Part shown: positions 8,147 through 18,672 of the stretch, in pieces
Numbering within the stretch: the first letter of the stretch is position 1
Layout: each line of letters starts with the position of its first letter
NCBI RefSeq assembly: GCF_009914335.1
Contig: NZ_CP043925.1
Location: 1,984,001-2,048,000, forward strand
Source: Proteus columbae
GTDB taxonomy: Bacteria > Pseudomonadota > Gammaproteobacteria > Enterobacterales > Enterobacteriaceae
Reading direction: 5' to 3'
Length of the DNA: 64,000 bases
The notes under the pieces: generated by a model
The model's input: the letters and a program-made list of their open reading frames with translations, nothing else
Databases searched by the model: none
What the model was told of the DNA's origin: nothing
Translations under genes and position numbers: made by a program

Positions 8147-10585
8147 ATGAAAAACATCAAAGAGATGGCGTTACTTTCCACTCCCTTATCTCGCCGTCGT
8201 TTTGTAAAAACAGGTGCAGCGGGTGGTTTAGCGATAACCGCAGGTGGATTATCACTCCCCTTTCATCAAGCCATTGCCTCGGAAACAAAACCAACAACTA
8301 ATAGCGAAAAAGTCGTGTGGAGCGCATGTACTGTAAACTGCGGTAGTCGTTGCCCATTACGTATGCATGTGGTTGATGGTGAAATTAAATACGTTGAAAC
8401 CGACAACACGGGCAATGATGTCTATGAAGAATTACATCAAGTTCGTGCCTGTTTACGTGGTCGTTCTATGCGTCGCCGTGTTTACAACCCAGACCGTTTA
8501 CGTTATCCAATGAAACGTGTAGGTAAACGTGGTGAAGGTAAATTTGAACGTATTTCATGGGATGAAGCGTTTGATACTATTTCAGATACCATGAAACGTT
8601 TAATCAAAGATTATGGTAATGAATCTATTTATCTAAACTACGGCACAGGAACATTAGGTGGCACCATGACGAAGTCTTGGCCACCAGGTGCAACATTAAT
8701 TGCACGTTTAATGAATTGTTGTGGCGGTTATCTGAATCATTATGGTGACTATAGTACGGCGCAAATCGCAGCGGGCTTAAATTATACTTATGGTGGTTGG
8801 GCAGATGGTAATAGCCCTTCAGATATTGAAAACACTAAACTTGTCGTGATGTTCGGTAATAATCCAGGTGAAACCCGTATGAGTGGTGGCGGTGTCACCT
8901 ATTACGTTGAACAAGCTCGTGAAAAATCTGATGCACGAATGATTATCATCGATCCACGCTATACCGATACGGGTGCTGGTCGTGAAGATGAATGGATCCC
9001 AATTCGTCCGGGAACAGATGCTGCATTAGTTAATGCATTAGCCTACGTCATGATCAAAGAAGACTTAGTTGATAAGCCTTTCTTAGATAAATATTGTGTT
9101 GGTTACGATGAAACCACTATGCCAGAGGGTGCGCCAAAAAATGGCCACTATAAAGCCTATATTTTAGGTAATGGTGCAGATGGTCAGCCAAAAACGCCTG
9201 AGTGGGCGGCGCAGATCACTGGTATTCCTGCTTCACGCATTGTTAAATTAGCCCGTGAAATCGCAACAGCGAAACCTGCTTATATTACACAAGGCTGGGG
9301 TCCTCAACGTCGTTCTAACGGTGAGCTTGCTTCTCGTGCTATCGCAATGCTCTCTATTTTAACGGGTAATGTGGGAATTAACGGCGGTAATACTGGCGCT
9401 CGTGAAGGCTCTTACAGTATTCCTTTTGTTCGTATGCCAACCTTTACTAACCCTGTTACCACCAGCATTTCTATGTTTATGTGGACGGATGCCATTTTAC
9501 GTGGTCCAGAAATGACGGCAACCCGTGACGGTGTTCGTGGTAAAGACAAACTTGATGTACCAATCAAAATGGTATGGAACTACGCGGGCAACTGCTTAGT
9601 AAACCAACATTCTGAAATCAATCGTACTCATGACATTTTGCAAGACGATAAAAAATGCGAAATGATTGTGGTGATCGATAACCATATGACAGCATCTGCT
9701 AAATATGCCGACATTCTACTTCCTGATTGCACAGCATCAGAACAAATGGATTTCTGTATGGATGCATCAGCAGGTAATATGGCTTATGTCATTTTCGCTG
9801 ATCAGGCAATCAAACCTCGCTTTGAAAGCCGTAATATCTATGAAATGACAAGCGAAATTGCAAAACGCATGGGTGTGGGTGAAAAATTCACTGAAAACCG
9901 AACACAAGAAGAGTGGCTACGTCACCTTTATGAGCAATCTCGTCAAAACTTACCTGAACTGCCGACTTTTGAAGAATTCCGTGCTCAAGGTATCTTCAAA
10001 AAACGCGATCCTGAAGGTCATCACGTTGCTTATCGCAAATTCCGTGAAGATCCTGAAAACAACCCATTAACAACGCCATCAGGTAAAATTGAGATTTATT
10101 CTTCCCAACTTGCCGACATTAAAGCAACATGGGAACTCGCGTCTGACGATGTAATTGATCCACTGCCTATCTACTCTGCTGGCTTTGAAAGCTATGGCGA
10201 TCCAGCAATGGAAAAATATCCATTACAAATGACAGGATTCCACTATAAATCACGCACCCACTCAACGTATGGCAACGTTGATGTCTTAAAGGCAGCTTGC
10301 CCTCAAGAAATATGGATCAACCCTGTTGATGCTACTAAACGCGGTATCAAACACGGTGATTTAGTGCGTATTTATAACGATCGTGGTGAAGTTCGGATCA
10401 ATGCGAAAGTCACACCTCGTATTTTACCGGGCGTGGTCGGCTTAAGCGAAGGTGCTTGGTATAACCCAGACAGTAATCGAATTGATCACGCAGGTAGTAT
10501 TAACGTGTTAACGACACAACGCCCTTCACCTCTCGCTAAGGGTAATCCTTCTCACAGTAATCTTGTTGAAGTCGTCAAGGCGTAA
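8147..10585 (+). CDS. dmsA: Anaerobic DMSO reductase catalytic subunit A
   Basis: An 812-residue molybdopterin (bis-MGD) oxidoreductase, the periplasmic catalytic subunit reducing DMSO or related S/N-oxides. The N-terminus has a twin-arginine signal (SRRRFVKTGAAGG, then a hydrophobic stretch ending near residue 45). The [4Fe-4S] motif is CTVNCGSRC with a downstream Cys in RACLRGR; a Ser in the GDYSTAQIAAG segment is the expected Mo ligand. The C-terminus is a molydop-binding domain (GDLVRIYNDRGEVRINAKVTPRILPGVV). Length matches E. coli DmsA. dmsB follows 11 bp later. Confidence 0.95.
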   Translation: MKNIKEMALLSTPLSRRRFVKTGAAGGLAITAGGLSLPFHQAIASETKPTTNSEKVVWSACTVNCGSRCPLRMHVVDGEIKYVETDNTGNDVYEELHQVRACLRGRSMRRRVYNPDRLRYPMKRVGKRGEGKFERISWDEAFDTISDTMKRLIKDYGNESIYLNYGTGTLGGTMTKSWPPGATLIARLMNCCGGYLNHYGDYSTAQIAAGLNYTYGGWADGNSPSDIENTKLVVMFGNNPGETRMSGGGVTYYVEQAREKSDARMIIIDPRYTDTGAGREDEWIPIRPGTDAALVNALAYVMIKEDLVDKPFLDKYCVGYDETTMPEGAPKNGHYKAYILGNGADGQPKTPEWAAQITGIPASRIVKLAREIATAKPAYITQGWGPQRRSNGELASRAIAMLSILTGNVGINGGNTGAREGSYSIPFVRMPTFTNPVTTSISMFMWTDAILRGPEMTATRDGVRGKDKLDVPIKMVWNYAGNCLVNQHSEINRTHDILQDDKKCEMIVVIDNHMTASAKYADILLPDCTASEQMDFCMDASAGNMAYVIFADQAIKPRFESRNIYEMTSEIAKRMGVGEKFTENRTQEEWLRHLYEQSRQNLPELPTFEEFRAQGIFKKRDPEGHHVAYRKFREDPENNPLTTPSGKIEIYSSQLADIKATWELASDDVIDPLPIYSAGFESYGDPAMEKYPLQMTGFHYKSRTHSTYGNVDVLKAACPQEIWINPVDATKRGIKHGDLVRIYNDRGEVRINAKVTPRILPGVVGLSEGAWYNPDSNRIDHAGSINVLTTQRPSPLAKGNPSHSNLVEVVKA

Positions 10586-10596
10586 GGAGTCTGGTT

Positions 10597-11214
10597 ATGT
10601 CAACGCAATATGGTTTTTATATTGATTCAAGTCGTTGCACCGGCTGCAAAACCTGTGAACTGGCGTGCAAGGATTTTAAAAATTTATCCCCTGAAGTGAA
10701 TTTCCGCCGTATTTATGAATATGCGGGTGGTGATTGGACTGAGCAAGATGGCGTTTATACACAAAACGTGTTTGCTTATTACCTATCTATTTCGTGTAAC
10801 CACTGTGACGATCCAGCTTGTGCCAAAGTTTGCCCAAGTGGCGCGATGCATAAACGTGAAGACGGCTTTGTTGTTGTTAATGAAGATATTTGTATCGGTT
10901 GTCGTTATTGTCATATGGCTTGCCCTTACGGCGCACCGCAATTTGATGAAGTCAAAGGTCATATGACCAAATGTGATGGTTGCTATGAACGTGTAGCTGA
11001 AGGCAAAAAACCTATTTGTGTCGAATCTTGTCCACTGCGTGCATTAGATATGGCACCTATTGAAGAGTTACGCGCTAAATATGGTGATTTAGCTGAAATT
11101 GCACCACTTCCTTCAGCAAAATACACCAAACCAAATATTGTCCTTAAATTAAATGCCAATAGCCGTCCTGTGGGTGATACCACTGGTCATCTGGCAAACC
11201 CAGAGGAGGTGTAA
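10597..11214 (+). CDS. dmsB: DMSO reductase iron-sulfur subunit B
   Basis: A 205-residue ferredoxin-type electron transfer subunit with four Cys clusters: CTGCKTCELAC, CNHCDDPACAKVC, CIGCRYCHMAC and CDGCYERVAEGKKPICVESC. It carries electrons from the menaquinol-oxidising anchor DmsC to DmsA. AAGGAG precedes the ATG, and dmsC starts 1 base after its stop codon, so the three genes form one operon. Confidence 0.95.
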   Translation: MSTQYGFYIDSSRCTGCKTCELACKDFKNLSPEVNFRRIYEYAGGDWTEQDGVYTQNVFAYYLSISCNHCDDPACAKVCPSGAMHKREDGFVVVNEDICIGCRYCHMACPYGAPQFDEVKGHMTKCDGCYERVAEGKKPICVESCPLRALDMAPIEELRAKYGDLAEIAPLPSAKYTKPNIVLKLNANSRPVGDTTGHLANPEEV

Positions 11215-11215
11215 G

Positions 11216-12073
11216 ATGGTGGGATTGCATGAATGGCCACTAATGTTTTTTACTGTTATCGGCCAAAGTGTTGCGGGTGCCTTTATTATTATGGGGTGCG
11301 CTATCCTTTCGGGTAAGCTTTCCGCAGAAATGAACCGAAAAGTGCATTACAGCATGTTTGGACTCTGGGCATTAATGGGTATTGGCTTCTTATTATCCAT
11401 GATGCATATGGGAACCCCATTACGCGCATTTAACTCATTACTTCGTTTGGGTCACTCATCATTAAGTAATGAAATTGCTAGCGGTTCTATTTTCTTTGCA
11501 CTGGGTGGTATTTACTGGTTACTGGCTGTATTTAATAAAATGCCTGCTGTATTAGGCAAATTATGGGTCGCACTGGTTATGGTATTAGCTGCATTATTTA
11601 TTACGGCTATCTCTCGTGTATACCAAATTGATACTGTTCCGACTTGGTATAACAGCTATACCACATTTAATTTTGTGCTAACAGCCTTTATCGGTGGCCC
11701 TATTTTAGCGGCACTCTTAATGCGTATTGCAGGTTTTAATCTAAACTGTGTCAGTGCATTGCCATTACTCAGTGTTATCGCCATTCTTGTGAGTGCTATT
11801 GTGGCAACATCACAAGGTTTTGAATTAGGTTCTATTCAAACCTCTGTGCAAAAAGCGGTGGATTTAGTCCCTAACTATGGTGCTTTGATGGGTATTAAAT
11901 TAGTGGCTTTAGTCTTAGGCTTGAGTTGTTGGATTGCCCCACTGTTACGTAAAAATAACCCTTCGATTGCTTTGTTAGCATTGGGCTTTATTTTAGTGTT
12001 TGCTGGTGAGTTTATAGGACGCGGTGTGTTCTATGGTTTACATATGACTGTCGGCATGGCAGTAGTGGGTTAA
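11216..12073 (+). CDS. dmsC: DMSO reductase membrane anchor subunit C
   Basis: About 285 residues with eight predicted membrane segments; it anchors DmsAB and oxidises menaquinol. I place the start at 11216 (MVGLHEWPLMFFTVIGQ), with GAGGAGG 8 bases upstream inside the end of dmsB. That matches the known DmsC N-terminus and length (E. coli 287). A longer in-frame reading from 11153 would overlap dmsB and is unlikely. Confidence 0.93.
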   Translation: MVGLHEWPLMFFTVIGQSVAGAFIIMGCAILSGKLSAEMNRKVHYSMFGLWALMGIGFLLSMMHMGTPLRAFNSLLRLGHSSLSNEIASGSIFFALGGIYWLLAVFNKMPAVLGKLWVALVMVLAALFITAISRVYQIDTVPTWYNSYTTFNFVLTAFIGGPILAALLMRIAGFNLNCVSALPLLSVIAILVSAIVATSQGFELGSIQTSVQKAVDLVPNYGALMGIKLVALVLGLSCWIAPLLRKNNPSIALLALGFILVFAGEFIGRGVFYGLHMTVGMAVVG

Positions 12074-12248
12074 TTAATTTCTCACCCTGCTAAACCGCTG
12101 TAATAGTTAAAAAGCACACTCTTTTTATCTGTTATGGCGGTTTTCCTTTTATATTACGGTATCGCTCTTTTTTAATCTTCGTCATTATGTTTAGATAGAA
12201 AATCGCATATAGTATAGACAATAAATCTAAGCGGATTATAAAAATATT

Positions 12249-12860
12249 ATGGAACAACAACTTATTACTGATATTTCTCTTACGGCCCGTATTTTAGGCG
12301 CGGCTTTTTATTATGCACCTACTGAGAAAAGTGACATTGTCGAGCTGCTGTCTAGTCAAAAGTGGGTTGAAGAATGGCCTTATGGCAGTGATGAAGAAAA
12401 GCAACGCATTGCTAGCCTTCTTTCACAAACGGCATTAGCGGAAGAAACTTTAGCACAGGCATATCAACGTTTATTTGTTGGCCCTTACGCACTGCCGGCG
12501 CCACCTTGGGGCTCTGTTTACCTTGATCATGAAAATGTATTATTCGGTAATTCAACATTAGATCTACGTGAATGGATGCTAGAAAATGGCATTGATATTG
12601 CGTTAACTCAAAACGATCCGGAAGATCATTTTGGTTTAATGGTGATGATGGTGGCATGGATTGCAGAAACTCGCCCTGAAAAACTAAATGAGCTATTAGC
12701 AGAACACCTTCTGCCATGGGCTTATCGTTATTTAGAGAAGCTATCTCTGCAAGGCGCATTCCCATATTATGAAGGTTTAGCCATGCTGGCGACATTAACA
12801 TTAAAAAACTGGCAATCTTTGTTAAATGTCAGCCCTGCTGAAAAGCAATTGTTTTGTTAG
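12249..12860 (+). CDS. dmsD: Tat proofreading chaperone for DmsA
   Basis: A 203-residue all-helical TorD/DmsD family protein (LTARILGAAFYYAP, AYQRLFVGPYALPAPPWGSVYLDHENVLFG, DPEDHFGLMVMMVAW). The PPWGSVYLD segment and EDHFG are hallmarks of the family. It binds the twin-arginine signal of DmsA and delays export until the cofactor is inserted. It lies 175 bp after dmsC and is followed by a strong terminator. Confidence 0.92.
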   Translation: MEQQLITDISLTARILGAAFYYAPTEKSDIVELLSSQKWVEEWPYGSDEEKQRIASLLSQTALAEETLAQAYQRLFVGPYALPAPPWGSVYLDHENVLFGNSTLDLREWMLENGIDIALTQNDPEDHFGLMVMMVAWIAETRPEKLNELLAEHLLPWAYRYLEKLSLQGAFPYYEGLAMLATLTLKNWQSLLNVSPAEKQLFC

Positions 12861-12883
12861 TGACAAAATAACGTTATTAATAG

Positions 12884-12908
12884 ACCAGCCTTAATGGCTG
12901 GTTTTTTT
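12884..12908 (+). terminator. Rho-independent terminator after dmsD
   Basis: ACCAGCC/GGCTGGT stem with loop TTAAT, followed by seven T residues. Confidence 0.9.
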
Positions 12909-12914
12909 ATAATA

Positions 12915-13895
12915 TTACTTCAAATTATAGTTAAATTCATATTGACCTAATATATTCTCTTGGATAAACCCTATATTAATCATTTTTTCGATTATCATTT
13001 TTTTAACGTCGTTATTTTCCAAAAGAATGGAAGTAAAAATATCTTTATTAGAAATAATTTCAACTATATTAATTAGTTCTGAAAACTCATCTTTTCCATC
13101 TAACTCATTAAGTAATTCAATATAAGTTTTGAGTTTTGGAACTGCTTTTTTAAACTCATTTTCCATTTTTTTTGATATATGAGTATTAATATAATTATCT
13201 ATAAAAGAATCAAAATTAACACCTTGTTTTTCTTTTAAATTTCTAAGATCATTTGTAATAACATCAAGAGCATTTGAATAAGCTCTACCGTAAACAACAC
13301 TAAAATTAAAAGAGTTATAACCCGATAGTTTTTGACATAAATAAAATAATGTATTTAAGCTATATCTTTTTTTATCTTTAAGATGAGACATAGCATAGAG
13401 TACAATTAAATGTTCTATATTTAATAGAGTTTTATCTTTAGAACCTATATTTTTTGTTATTGGTGCATATAATAAAATATCAACATTTTCTAAATCTGAA
13501 AATATATTTATAATGAGTTCTTCTACTCTATTCCAATCCAATCCGCCATTGCCACAACCTAATGGTGGTAATGCTATTGAATTAATTTCTCTTTTTATTA
13601 TTTCTTCTTTTAAAGTTAACAGCCCTTTTTCGATATATTCATATTGTGATTTTTTGCGCCATTCGTCTTTTGTAGGAAAATTAACAATTAATTTTCCTTT
13701 TTCACTAGTAATAAGAATATTGCCAATCTTAAATCTATTTTCATCACAAGCGGTTTTATAATTTATAAAATTTTTCGGGAATTTTTCTTTGAATTGATAG
13801 GCAATGCCTTTACCCATTACACCTTGGCAGTTAACCGCATTAACTAATGCGGTTGTATTCGATTCAAAAATATCACCAGAAGAATATATAATCAT
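12915..13895 (-). CDS. darG: DarG-like macrodomain antitoxin
   Basis: Residues 1 to about 145 form a macro (ADP-ribose-binding) domain: GDIFESNTTALVNAVNCQGVMGKGIAYQFKEKFP, and PPLGCGNGGLDW for the phosphate loop. This resembles the DarG and TARG1-like hydrolases that remove ADP-ribose from DNA bases. The C-terminal ~175 residues are a helical DarG-type domain thought to bind the toxin directly. It is encoded downstream of the DarT-like toxin with a 4-base ATGA overlap. The antitoxin lying second is normal for darTG. The locus is very AT-rich and probably acquired. Confidence 0.9.
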   Translation of the reverse strand: MIIYSSGDIFESNTTALVNAVNCQGVMGKGIAYQFKEKFPKNFINYKTACDENRFKIGNILITSEKGKLIVNFPTKDEWRKKSQYEYIEKGLLTLKEEIIKREINSIALPPLGCGNGGLDWNRVEELIINIFSDLENVDILLYAPITKNIGSKDKTLLNIEHLIVLYAMSHLKDKKRYSLNTLFYLCQKLSGYNSFNFSVVYGRAYSNALDVITNDLRNLKEKQGVNFDSFIDNYINTHISKKMENEFKKAVPKLKTYIELLNELDGKDEFSELINIVEIISNKDIFTSILLENNDVKKMIIEKMINIGFIQENILGQYEFNYNLK

Positions 13896-14479
13896 TTTTT
13901 TACGCAGAAATGTTCCATAATATTGACATGTATATTTAACTTATTTTTTCTCAACAAGTCTCTCACAACACCTTCCATAATAGCATCTTTTACATAAATA
14001 TTGAAAAAAGAACTTGCAAGAACAGTGTCAGGGGAAAGACACTCAGCCATACAAACAAGTTTACACGTTGTATCTTTATAATCTCTTTTATCTAATAACT
14101 CCCAATTTATGGCTTCCATACCTTCATCATAGCTCATTATATCCACTCCCTCTGACGCTAAAGGATGTGCCGGAATTATTTTCCAATTATTATTTTTAGC
14201 TAAATTACGGTGAACAGTTATAACGCAAAAATCAAGATGTTTATTGTCAACCAATACGCGACCATCAAATGGATTACCAGCAAAAAAGTGGAATGGCACC
14301 ATTTGTTCAAGTGTTTTTGCCTCTCTACCTTGTATTATATTGCCATCAGCTACATCAATAAAACCATCACGCAGTGAAGCTCTTGAGCGCAATCCTGTTT
14401 CTAGGATATTTGGTAAATTATCTAGACATGTCAAATGGTAAAGCAAGGCTTTGTCGCGAATAGAAGTATTTTCAGACAT
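13892..14479 (-). CDS. darT: DarT-like DNA ADP-ribosyltransferase toxin
   Basis: A 195-residue DarT/DUF4433 protein. Recognisable segments are YHLTCLDNLPNILETGLRSR at the N-terminus, the VPFHFFAGNP strand region (residues 61-70) and MAECLS with Glu146 in the position of the DarT catalytic glutamate. DarT enzymes transfer ADP-ribose from NAD+ onto bases of single-stranded DNA, blocking replication. DarTG systems are known to act as phage defence by abortive infection. The downstream macrodomain gene overlaps by 4 bases. The AGNPFDG segment differs from the APRSPML type of many DarT2 proteins, so the subfamily and base preference are uncertain. Confidence 0.9.
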   Translation of the reverse strand: MSENTSIRDKALLYHLTCLDNLPNILETGLRSRASLRDGFIDVADGNIIQGREAKTLEQMVPFHFFAGNPFDGRVLVDNKHLDFCVITVHRNLAKNNNWKIIPAHPLASEGVDIMSYDEGMEAINWELLDKRDYKDTTCKLVCMAECLSPDTVLASSFFNIYVKDAIMEGVVRDLLRKNKLNIHVNIMEHFCVKK

Positions 14480-14803
14480 AATAACTCTTTATATAATGGA
14501 ATAATGAACTTAAATAATTCTTTATTTTATTGAAAATAAAGTCGAGGGCGAAACAATGCATTATAAAAATAATATTGTCATATTAATTAATCTAATTACA
14601 TTTATATTAATTCAAGTTGTTAATTATCCATTATTTTATATTAAATGAATTATCAAAGTTTATTTGTAATAATTTCTTTCTTATATCATTGTTATGCCCC
14701 CCCATTTTTATACTTTTTTTACACTTATCACTGCTCTTTTATCAACATCTTTACAGCCCATTCAGTACGCTCACTCAATCTAAATAGTAAAAGGATTGTT
14801 CTG
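14480..14803. other. Divergent darT / kdp intergenic region
   Basis: This 324-bp AT-rich gap separates darT (leftward) from kdpF (rightward). The right half holds the kdp promoter with the KdpE-type box at 14707-14723. I see no other gene. Confidence 0.6.
14707..14723 (+). promoter_or_regulatory. KdpE binding site of the kdp promoter
   Basis: TTTATA-N5-TTTACA with an intervening T-rich run (TTTATACTTTTTTTACA) lies about 80 bp before kdpF. It matches the KdpE operator I recall from the E. coli kdpFABC promoter. Confidence 0.85.
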
Positions 14804-14887
14804 ATGCTGATATTCGGTGCTGTGACGTTAGTTGTTTTGCTCACTGCTTATCTTATCTATGTGTTATTTAACGCAGAGGCATTTTAA
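14804..14887 (+). CDS. kdpF: KdpF, small stabilising subunit
   Basis: A 27-residue single-span membrane peptide ([20 protein letters not shown] and seven more residues), near the 29 residues of E. coli KdpF. AAGGA precedes the ATG by 9 bases, and kdpA begins 2 bases after its stop codon. KdpF stabilises the KdpABC potassium ATPase. A longer reading of the same frame from 14645 has no relation to the family and would cross the KdpE box. Confidence 0.9.
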   Translation: MLIFGAVTLVVLLTAYLIYVLFNAEAF

Positions 14888-14889
14888 AA

Positions 14890-16593
14890 ATGGCAACAAC
14901 GATGTTGATATATCTTGCTATTTTTCTGATCACATTATTAGTGATAGGGAAAATGCTTGGGCATTATTTAGCTCGCCTTATCGAAGGTGACTTACCTCAT
15001 TGGGTTACTCAAACCGAACATGTTATTTGGCGTTGTTGTGGTTTTAAGCCCGCAGGAAAAACAATCCAGCCGATGAGCTGGTATCACTATATGCTTGCCC
15101 TACTTATTTTTAACTTAATGGGCGCAATTCTATTATTTGTCATACTGCTTAACCAAGGCTATTTACCGTTAAATCCTCAATTTGCATCTAATATGAATTG
15201 GGATTTAGCGTTAAATACCACAATTAGCTTTATCACTAATACTAATTGGCAAGCTTACAGTGGTGAAACCGCAGTGAGTTATTTAAGCCAAATGACAGGG
15301 CTTGCTGTGCAAAACTTCTTATCTGCAACAACGGGCATTGCTGTCGCTTTTGTTTTAATTAGAGCGCTAACACAGTCCTCTTGTACCTCATTAGGGAATG
15401 CATGGGTCGATATTGGGCGCATTACATTATATGTCCTACTTCCTTTATCAATTGTTTGGTCACTGTTATTTGTCAGCCAAGGGGTAATACAAAACTTTCA
15501 CCCAGCGGTATTAAGCCAAGGTCTTGATGGTCAACAACAATGGTTACCTATGGGGCCAGTTGCTTCTCAAGAAGCCATTAAATTATTAGGAACAAATGGC
15601 GGTGGCTATTTTGCGGCAAACTCTGCCCATCCTTACGAAAATCCAACATCATTAAGTAACTTCTTGCAGATACTTGCCATATTTCTTATTCCTACTGCCT
15701 TATGTTTTGCCTTTGGTCGTTTAAGTGGAGCACAACGCCAAGGTCATACCTTACTTTGGGCTATGACGTTAATTTTTATTGTTGCTGTTATTGTGGTCAC
15801 TTGGGCTGAATGGCAAGGAAATCCAGAATTTATCTTTGCTGGTACAGATAGCTCACTGAATATGGAAGGCAAAGAAACGCGCTTTGGCATAATAGGTAGT
15901 GCTATTTTTGTTGCTGTCACAACAGCAGCATCTTGTGGTGCAGTTAATGCCATGCATGACTCATTAACCGCTTTAGGTGGCATGGTGCCAATGTGGTTAA
16001 TGCAAACAGGAGAAGTGGTATTTGGTGGTGTAGGATCAGGATTTTACGGCATGATCCTCTATGTTTTATTAGCTGTCTTTATCGCTGGATTAATGGTTGG
16101 TAGAGCACCTGAATACCTTGGTAAAAAGATTGGTGTTGCCGAAATGAAATGGGTAGCGGTTGCTATTTTAATTTCTCCTGCCGTTGTTTTATTAGGTACA
16201 ACCCTCGCCTTATTTACTGATGTTGGTCGTGAAGCCATTTTAAATCCAGGTCCTCATGGCTTTAGTGAAGTGTTATATGCCTTTACTTCTGCTGCTAATA
16301 ATAACGGTAGTGCTTTTGCCGGACTTAATGCCACCTCACCTTTTTACAATCTATTATTAGGGCTTTCTATGTTAATTGGTCGCTTTGGTGTCATGTTACC
16401 TGTTTTAGCTATCGCAGGTAGTTTAGCCGTGAAAAAGCGTCAGCCAGAAAGCTTGGCAACACTCTCTACCACTTCACCGCTATTTATTTTGTTATTGATC
16501 CTCACTGTATTAATGATCGGCGCTTTGACTTTTGTTCCGGCATTAGCACTTGGCCCTATTGCAGAACACTTACAGCTGTTCTGGGCTAAATAA
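14890..16593 (+). CDS. kdpA: Potassium-transporting ATPase, K+-binding subunit KdpA
   Basis: A 567-residue polytopic protein with the four repeated selectivity-filter segments of the KdpA/Trk/Ktr fold, for example [52 protein letters not shown] and [15 protein letters not shown]. It binds and conducts K+ in the high-affinity KdpFABC pump. Its length is close to the E. coli 557. It is second in the kdpFABC-DE run. Confidence 0.97.
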   Translation: MATTMLIYLAIFLITLLVIGKMLGHYLARLIEGDLPHWVTQTEHVIWRCCGFKPAGKTIQPMSWYHYMLALLIFNLMGAILLFVILLNQGYLPLNPQFASNMNWDLALNTTISFITNTNWQAYSGETAVSYLSQMTGLAVQNFLSATTGIAVAFVLIRALTQSSCTSLGNAWVDIGRITLYVLLPLSIVWSLLFVSQGVIQNFHPAVLSQGLDGQQQWLPMGPVASQEAIKLLGTNGGGYFAANSAHPYENPTSLSNFLQILAIFLIPTALCFAFGRLSGAQRQGHTLLWAMTLIFIVAVIVVTWAEWQGNPEFIFAGTDSSLNMEGKETRFGIIGSAIFVAVTTAASCGAVNAMHDSLTALGGMVPMWLMQTGEVVFGGVGSGFYGMILYVLLAVFIAGLMVGRAPEYLGKKIGVAEMKWVAVAILISPAVVLLGTTLALFTDVGREAILNPGPHGFSEVLYAFTSAANNNGSAFAGLNATSPFYNLLLGLSMLIGRFGVMLPVLAIAGSLAVKKRQPESLATLSTTSPLFILLLILTVLMIGALTFVPALALGPIAEHLQLFWAK

Positions 16594-16604
16594 GGAAACG
16601 TATC

Positions 16605-18662
16605 ATGAAAAAAACTCAACTATTTGACAGAAAAACCGTGATATCGGCTTTCTTTGATGCGATAAAAAAATGTACGCCTCAAGCGCAATGGCGTAACCCC
16701 GTTATGTTTATTGTTTATATTGGTGCGCTCTTAACTACCGGAATTTGGATTGCTTCGCTGTTAGGTTATCTTCCTGATGATAATCACTTTACTTCACAAG
16801 TCATGTTTTGGTTATGGGTGACATTGCTATTTGCCAATTTCGCTGAATCATTAGCAGAAAGTCGAAGCAAAGCACAAGCTGCTAGCTTACGTGGTGCTAA
16901 ACAACAATCAAAAGCGATACGTTTACATCATGCAGACATTAATGCCTCGAAAGAAACCGTTGACTCTTTCTCATTGCATAAAGGTGATATCGTTTTAGTC
17001 AACGCGGGCGAAACTATTCCTTGTGATGGTGAAGTCATTGAAGGTGGTGCTTCTGTTGATGAAAGTGCGATCACGGGTGAATCAGCACCTGTTATTCGTG
17101 AATCAGGTGGTGATTTTTCTTCTGTGACTGGTGGCACTCGAGTATTGTCAGATTGGCTGATTATTCGCTGCACTGCTGAGGCAGGTAATTCATTTCTCGA
17201 CCGCATGATTGGAATGGTAGAAGGTGCAAAGCGTAGAAAGACGCCGAATGAAGTTGCTTTGACCATCTTATTAACTGCACTGACGCTGATTTTCTTATTG
17301 GCTTGTATAACACTCTATCCATTTAGTGTGTTTGCTGTCGAGTTTCAAGGTCATGGTGAGGTTATCTCTGTTGTCACTTTAATTGCTTTGTTGGTGTGTC
17401 TTATTCCCACAACGATTGGCGGCTTGCTTTCATCAATTGGTGTGGCGGGAATGAGCCGTATGTTAGATGCCAATGTGATTGCAACCAGTGGGCGTGCTGT
17501 TGAAGCCGCCGGTGATGTTGATGTTTTACTTCTTGATAAAACAGGCACGATTACACTTGGTAACCGTCAAGCGTCTCGTTTTATTCCTCTTTCGGGTATT
17601 AGCGAAAAACAACTTGCTGATGCAGCGCAATTAAGCTCGCTTGCAGATGAAACACCCGAAGGCAGAAGTATTGTGATCCTCGCTAAACAGCGTTTTAATT
17701 TGCGCGAACGTGATTTAGCGTCAATTGGAGCTTCTTTTATTCCCTTCTCTGCAATGACAAGAATGAGTGGTGTCAATTTAGGTGAGCGCTTGATCCGCAA
17801 AGGTTCCGTTGATGCTATTCGTCGCCATATTGAAGTCAGTCACGGCCATTTTCCTGATGAAGTCACCGCGATAGTTGAGCAAGTAGCGAGATCCGGAGGA
17901 ACACCGCTGGTGGTGGTTGAAAATCAGAAAATCTTAGGTGTTGTTGAGCTTAAAGATATTGTGAAAGGTGGAATTAAAGAGCGCTTTGCTCAACTTCGCC
18001 AAATGGGTATAAAAACCGTCATGATCACTGGTGATAATCATCTTACAGCGGCGGCTATCGCAGCAGAATCTGGTGTTGATGATTTTCTGGCTGAAGCAAC
18101 ACCTGAAGCAAAACTGGCATTAATTCGCCAATATCAATCAGAAGGTCGATTAGTCGCAATGACGGGTGACGGTACTAATGATGCCCCAGCCTTAGCGCAA
18201 GCGGATGTCGCTGTTGCCATGAATTCAGGCACTCAAGCTGCCAAAGAAGCGGGAAATATGGTCGATTTAGACTCTAATCCAACAAAATTAATCGAAGTTG
18301 TGCATATTGGTAAACAAATGCTAATGACACGAGGTGCTTTAACGACATTTAGTATTTCTAACGATATCGCTAAATACTTCGCCATTATTCCTGCGGCTTT
18401 CGCTGTCACCTATCCACAGCTCAACATGCTTAATGTCATGAATTTACATTCACCAGCATCTGCAATGTTATCTGCGGTTATTTTTAATGCCTTAATTATT
18501 GTCTTCTTGATCCCTCTTGCCCTTAAAGGTGTGCATTATCGCCCTGTTTCAGCGCATTCATTATTGCGCCGAAATCTCTCTTTATACGGGATCAGCGGAT
18601 TATTAGTCCCTTTTATTGGTATTAAAATCATCGATATGCTCTTAGCGTTTATCGGGTTTTAA
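16605..18662 (+). CDS. kdpB: Potassium-transporting ATPase ATP-binding subunit KdpB
   Basis: A 685-residue P-type ATPase. The phosphorylation motif is [13 protein letters not shown] (Asp near 312), the A-domain motif is ITGESAPV, and the hinge motif is [48 protein letters not shown]. It energises K+ uptake with KdpA and KdpC. An RBS (AAGGA) precedes the ATG, 11 bp after kdpA. Confidence 0.97.
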   Translation: MKKTQLFDRKTVISAFFDAIKKCTPQAQWRNPVMFIVYIGALLTTGIWIASLLGYLPDDNHFTSQVMFWLWVTLLFANFAESLAESRSKAQAASLRGAKQQSKAIRLHHADINASKETVDSFSLHKGDIVLVNAGETIPCDGEVIEGGASVDESAITGESAPVIRESGGDFSSVTGGTRVLSDWLIIRCTAEAGNSFLDRMIGMVEGAKRRKTPNEVALTILLTALTLIFLLACITLYPFSVFAVEFQGHGEVISVVTLIALLVCLIPTTIGGLLSSIGVAGMSRMLDANVIATSGRAVEAAGDVDVLLLDKTGTITLGNRQASRFIPLSGISEKQLADAAQLSSLADETPEGRSIVILAKQRFNLRERDLASIGASFIPFSAMTRMSGVNLGERLIRKGSVDAIRRHIEVSHGHFPDEVTAIVEQVARSGGTPLVVVENQKILGVVELKDIVKGGIKERFAQLRQMGIKTVMITGDNHLTAAAIAAESGVDDFLAEATPEAKLALIRQYQSEGRLVAMTGDGTNDAPALAQADVAVAMNSGTQAAKEAGNMVDLDSNPTKLIEVVHIGKQMLMTRGALTTFSISNDIAKYFAIIPAAFAVTYPQLNMLNVMNLHSPASAMLSAVIFNALIIVFLIPLALKGVHYRPVSAHSLLRRNLSLYGISGLLVPFIGIKIIDMLLAFIGF

Positions 18663-18672
18663 GGAGTTCTCT

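Noticed and set aside
14645..14803. N-terminal extension of the kdpF reading frame (80 codons in total)
   Set aside because: It crosses the KdpE operator and unrelated low-complexity sequence; the KdpF family match begins at 14804 with its own RBS.
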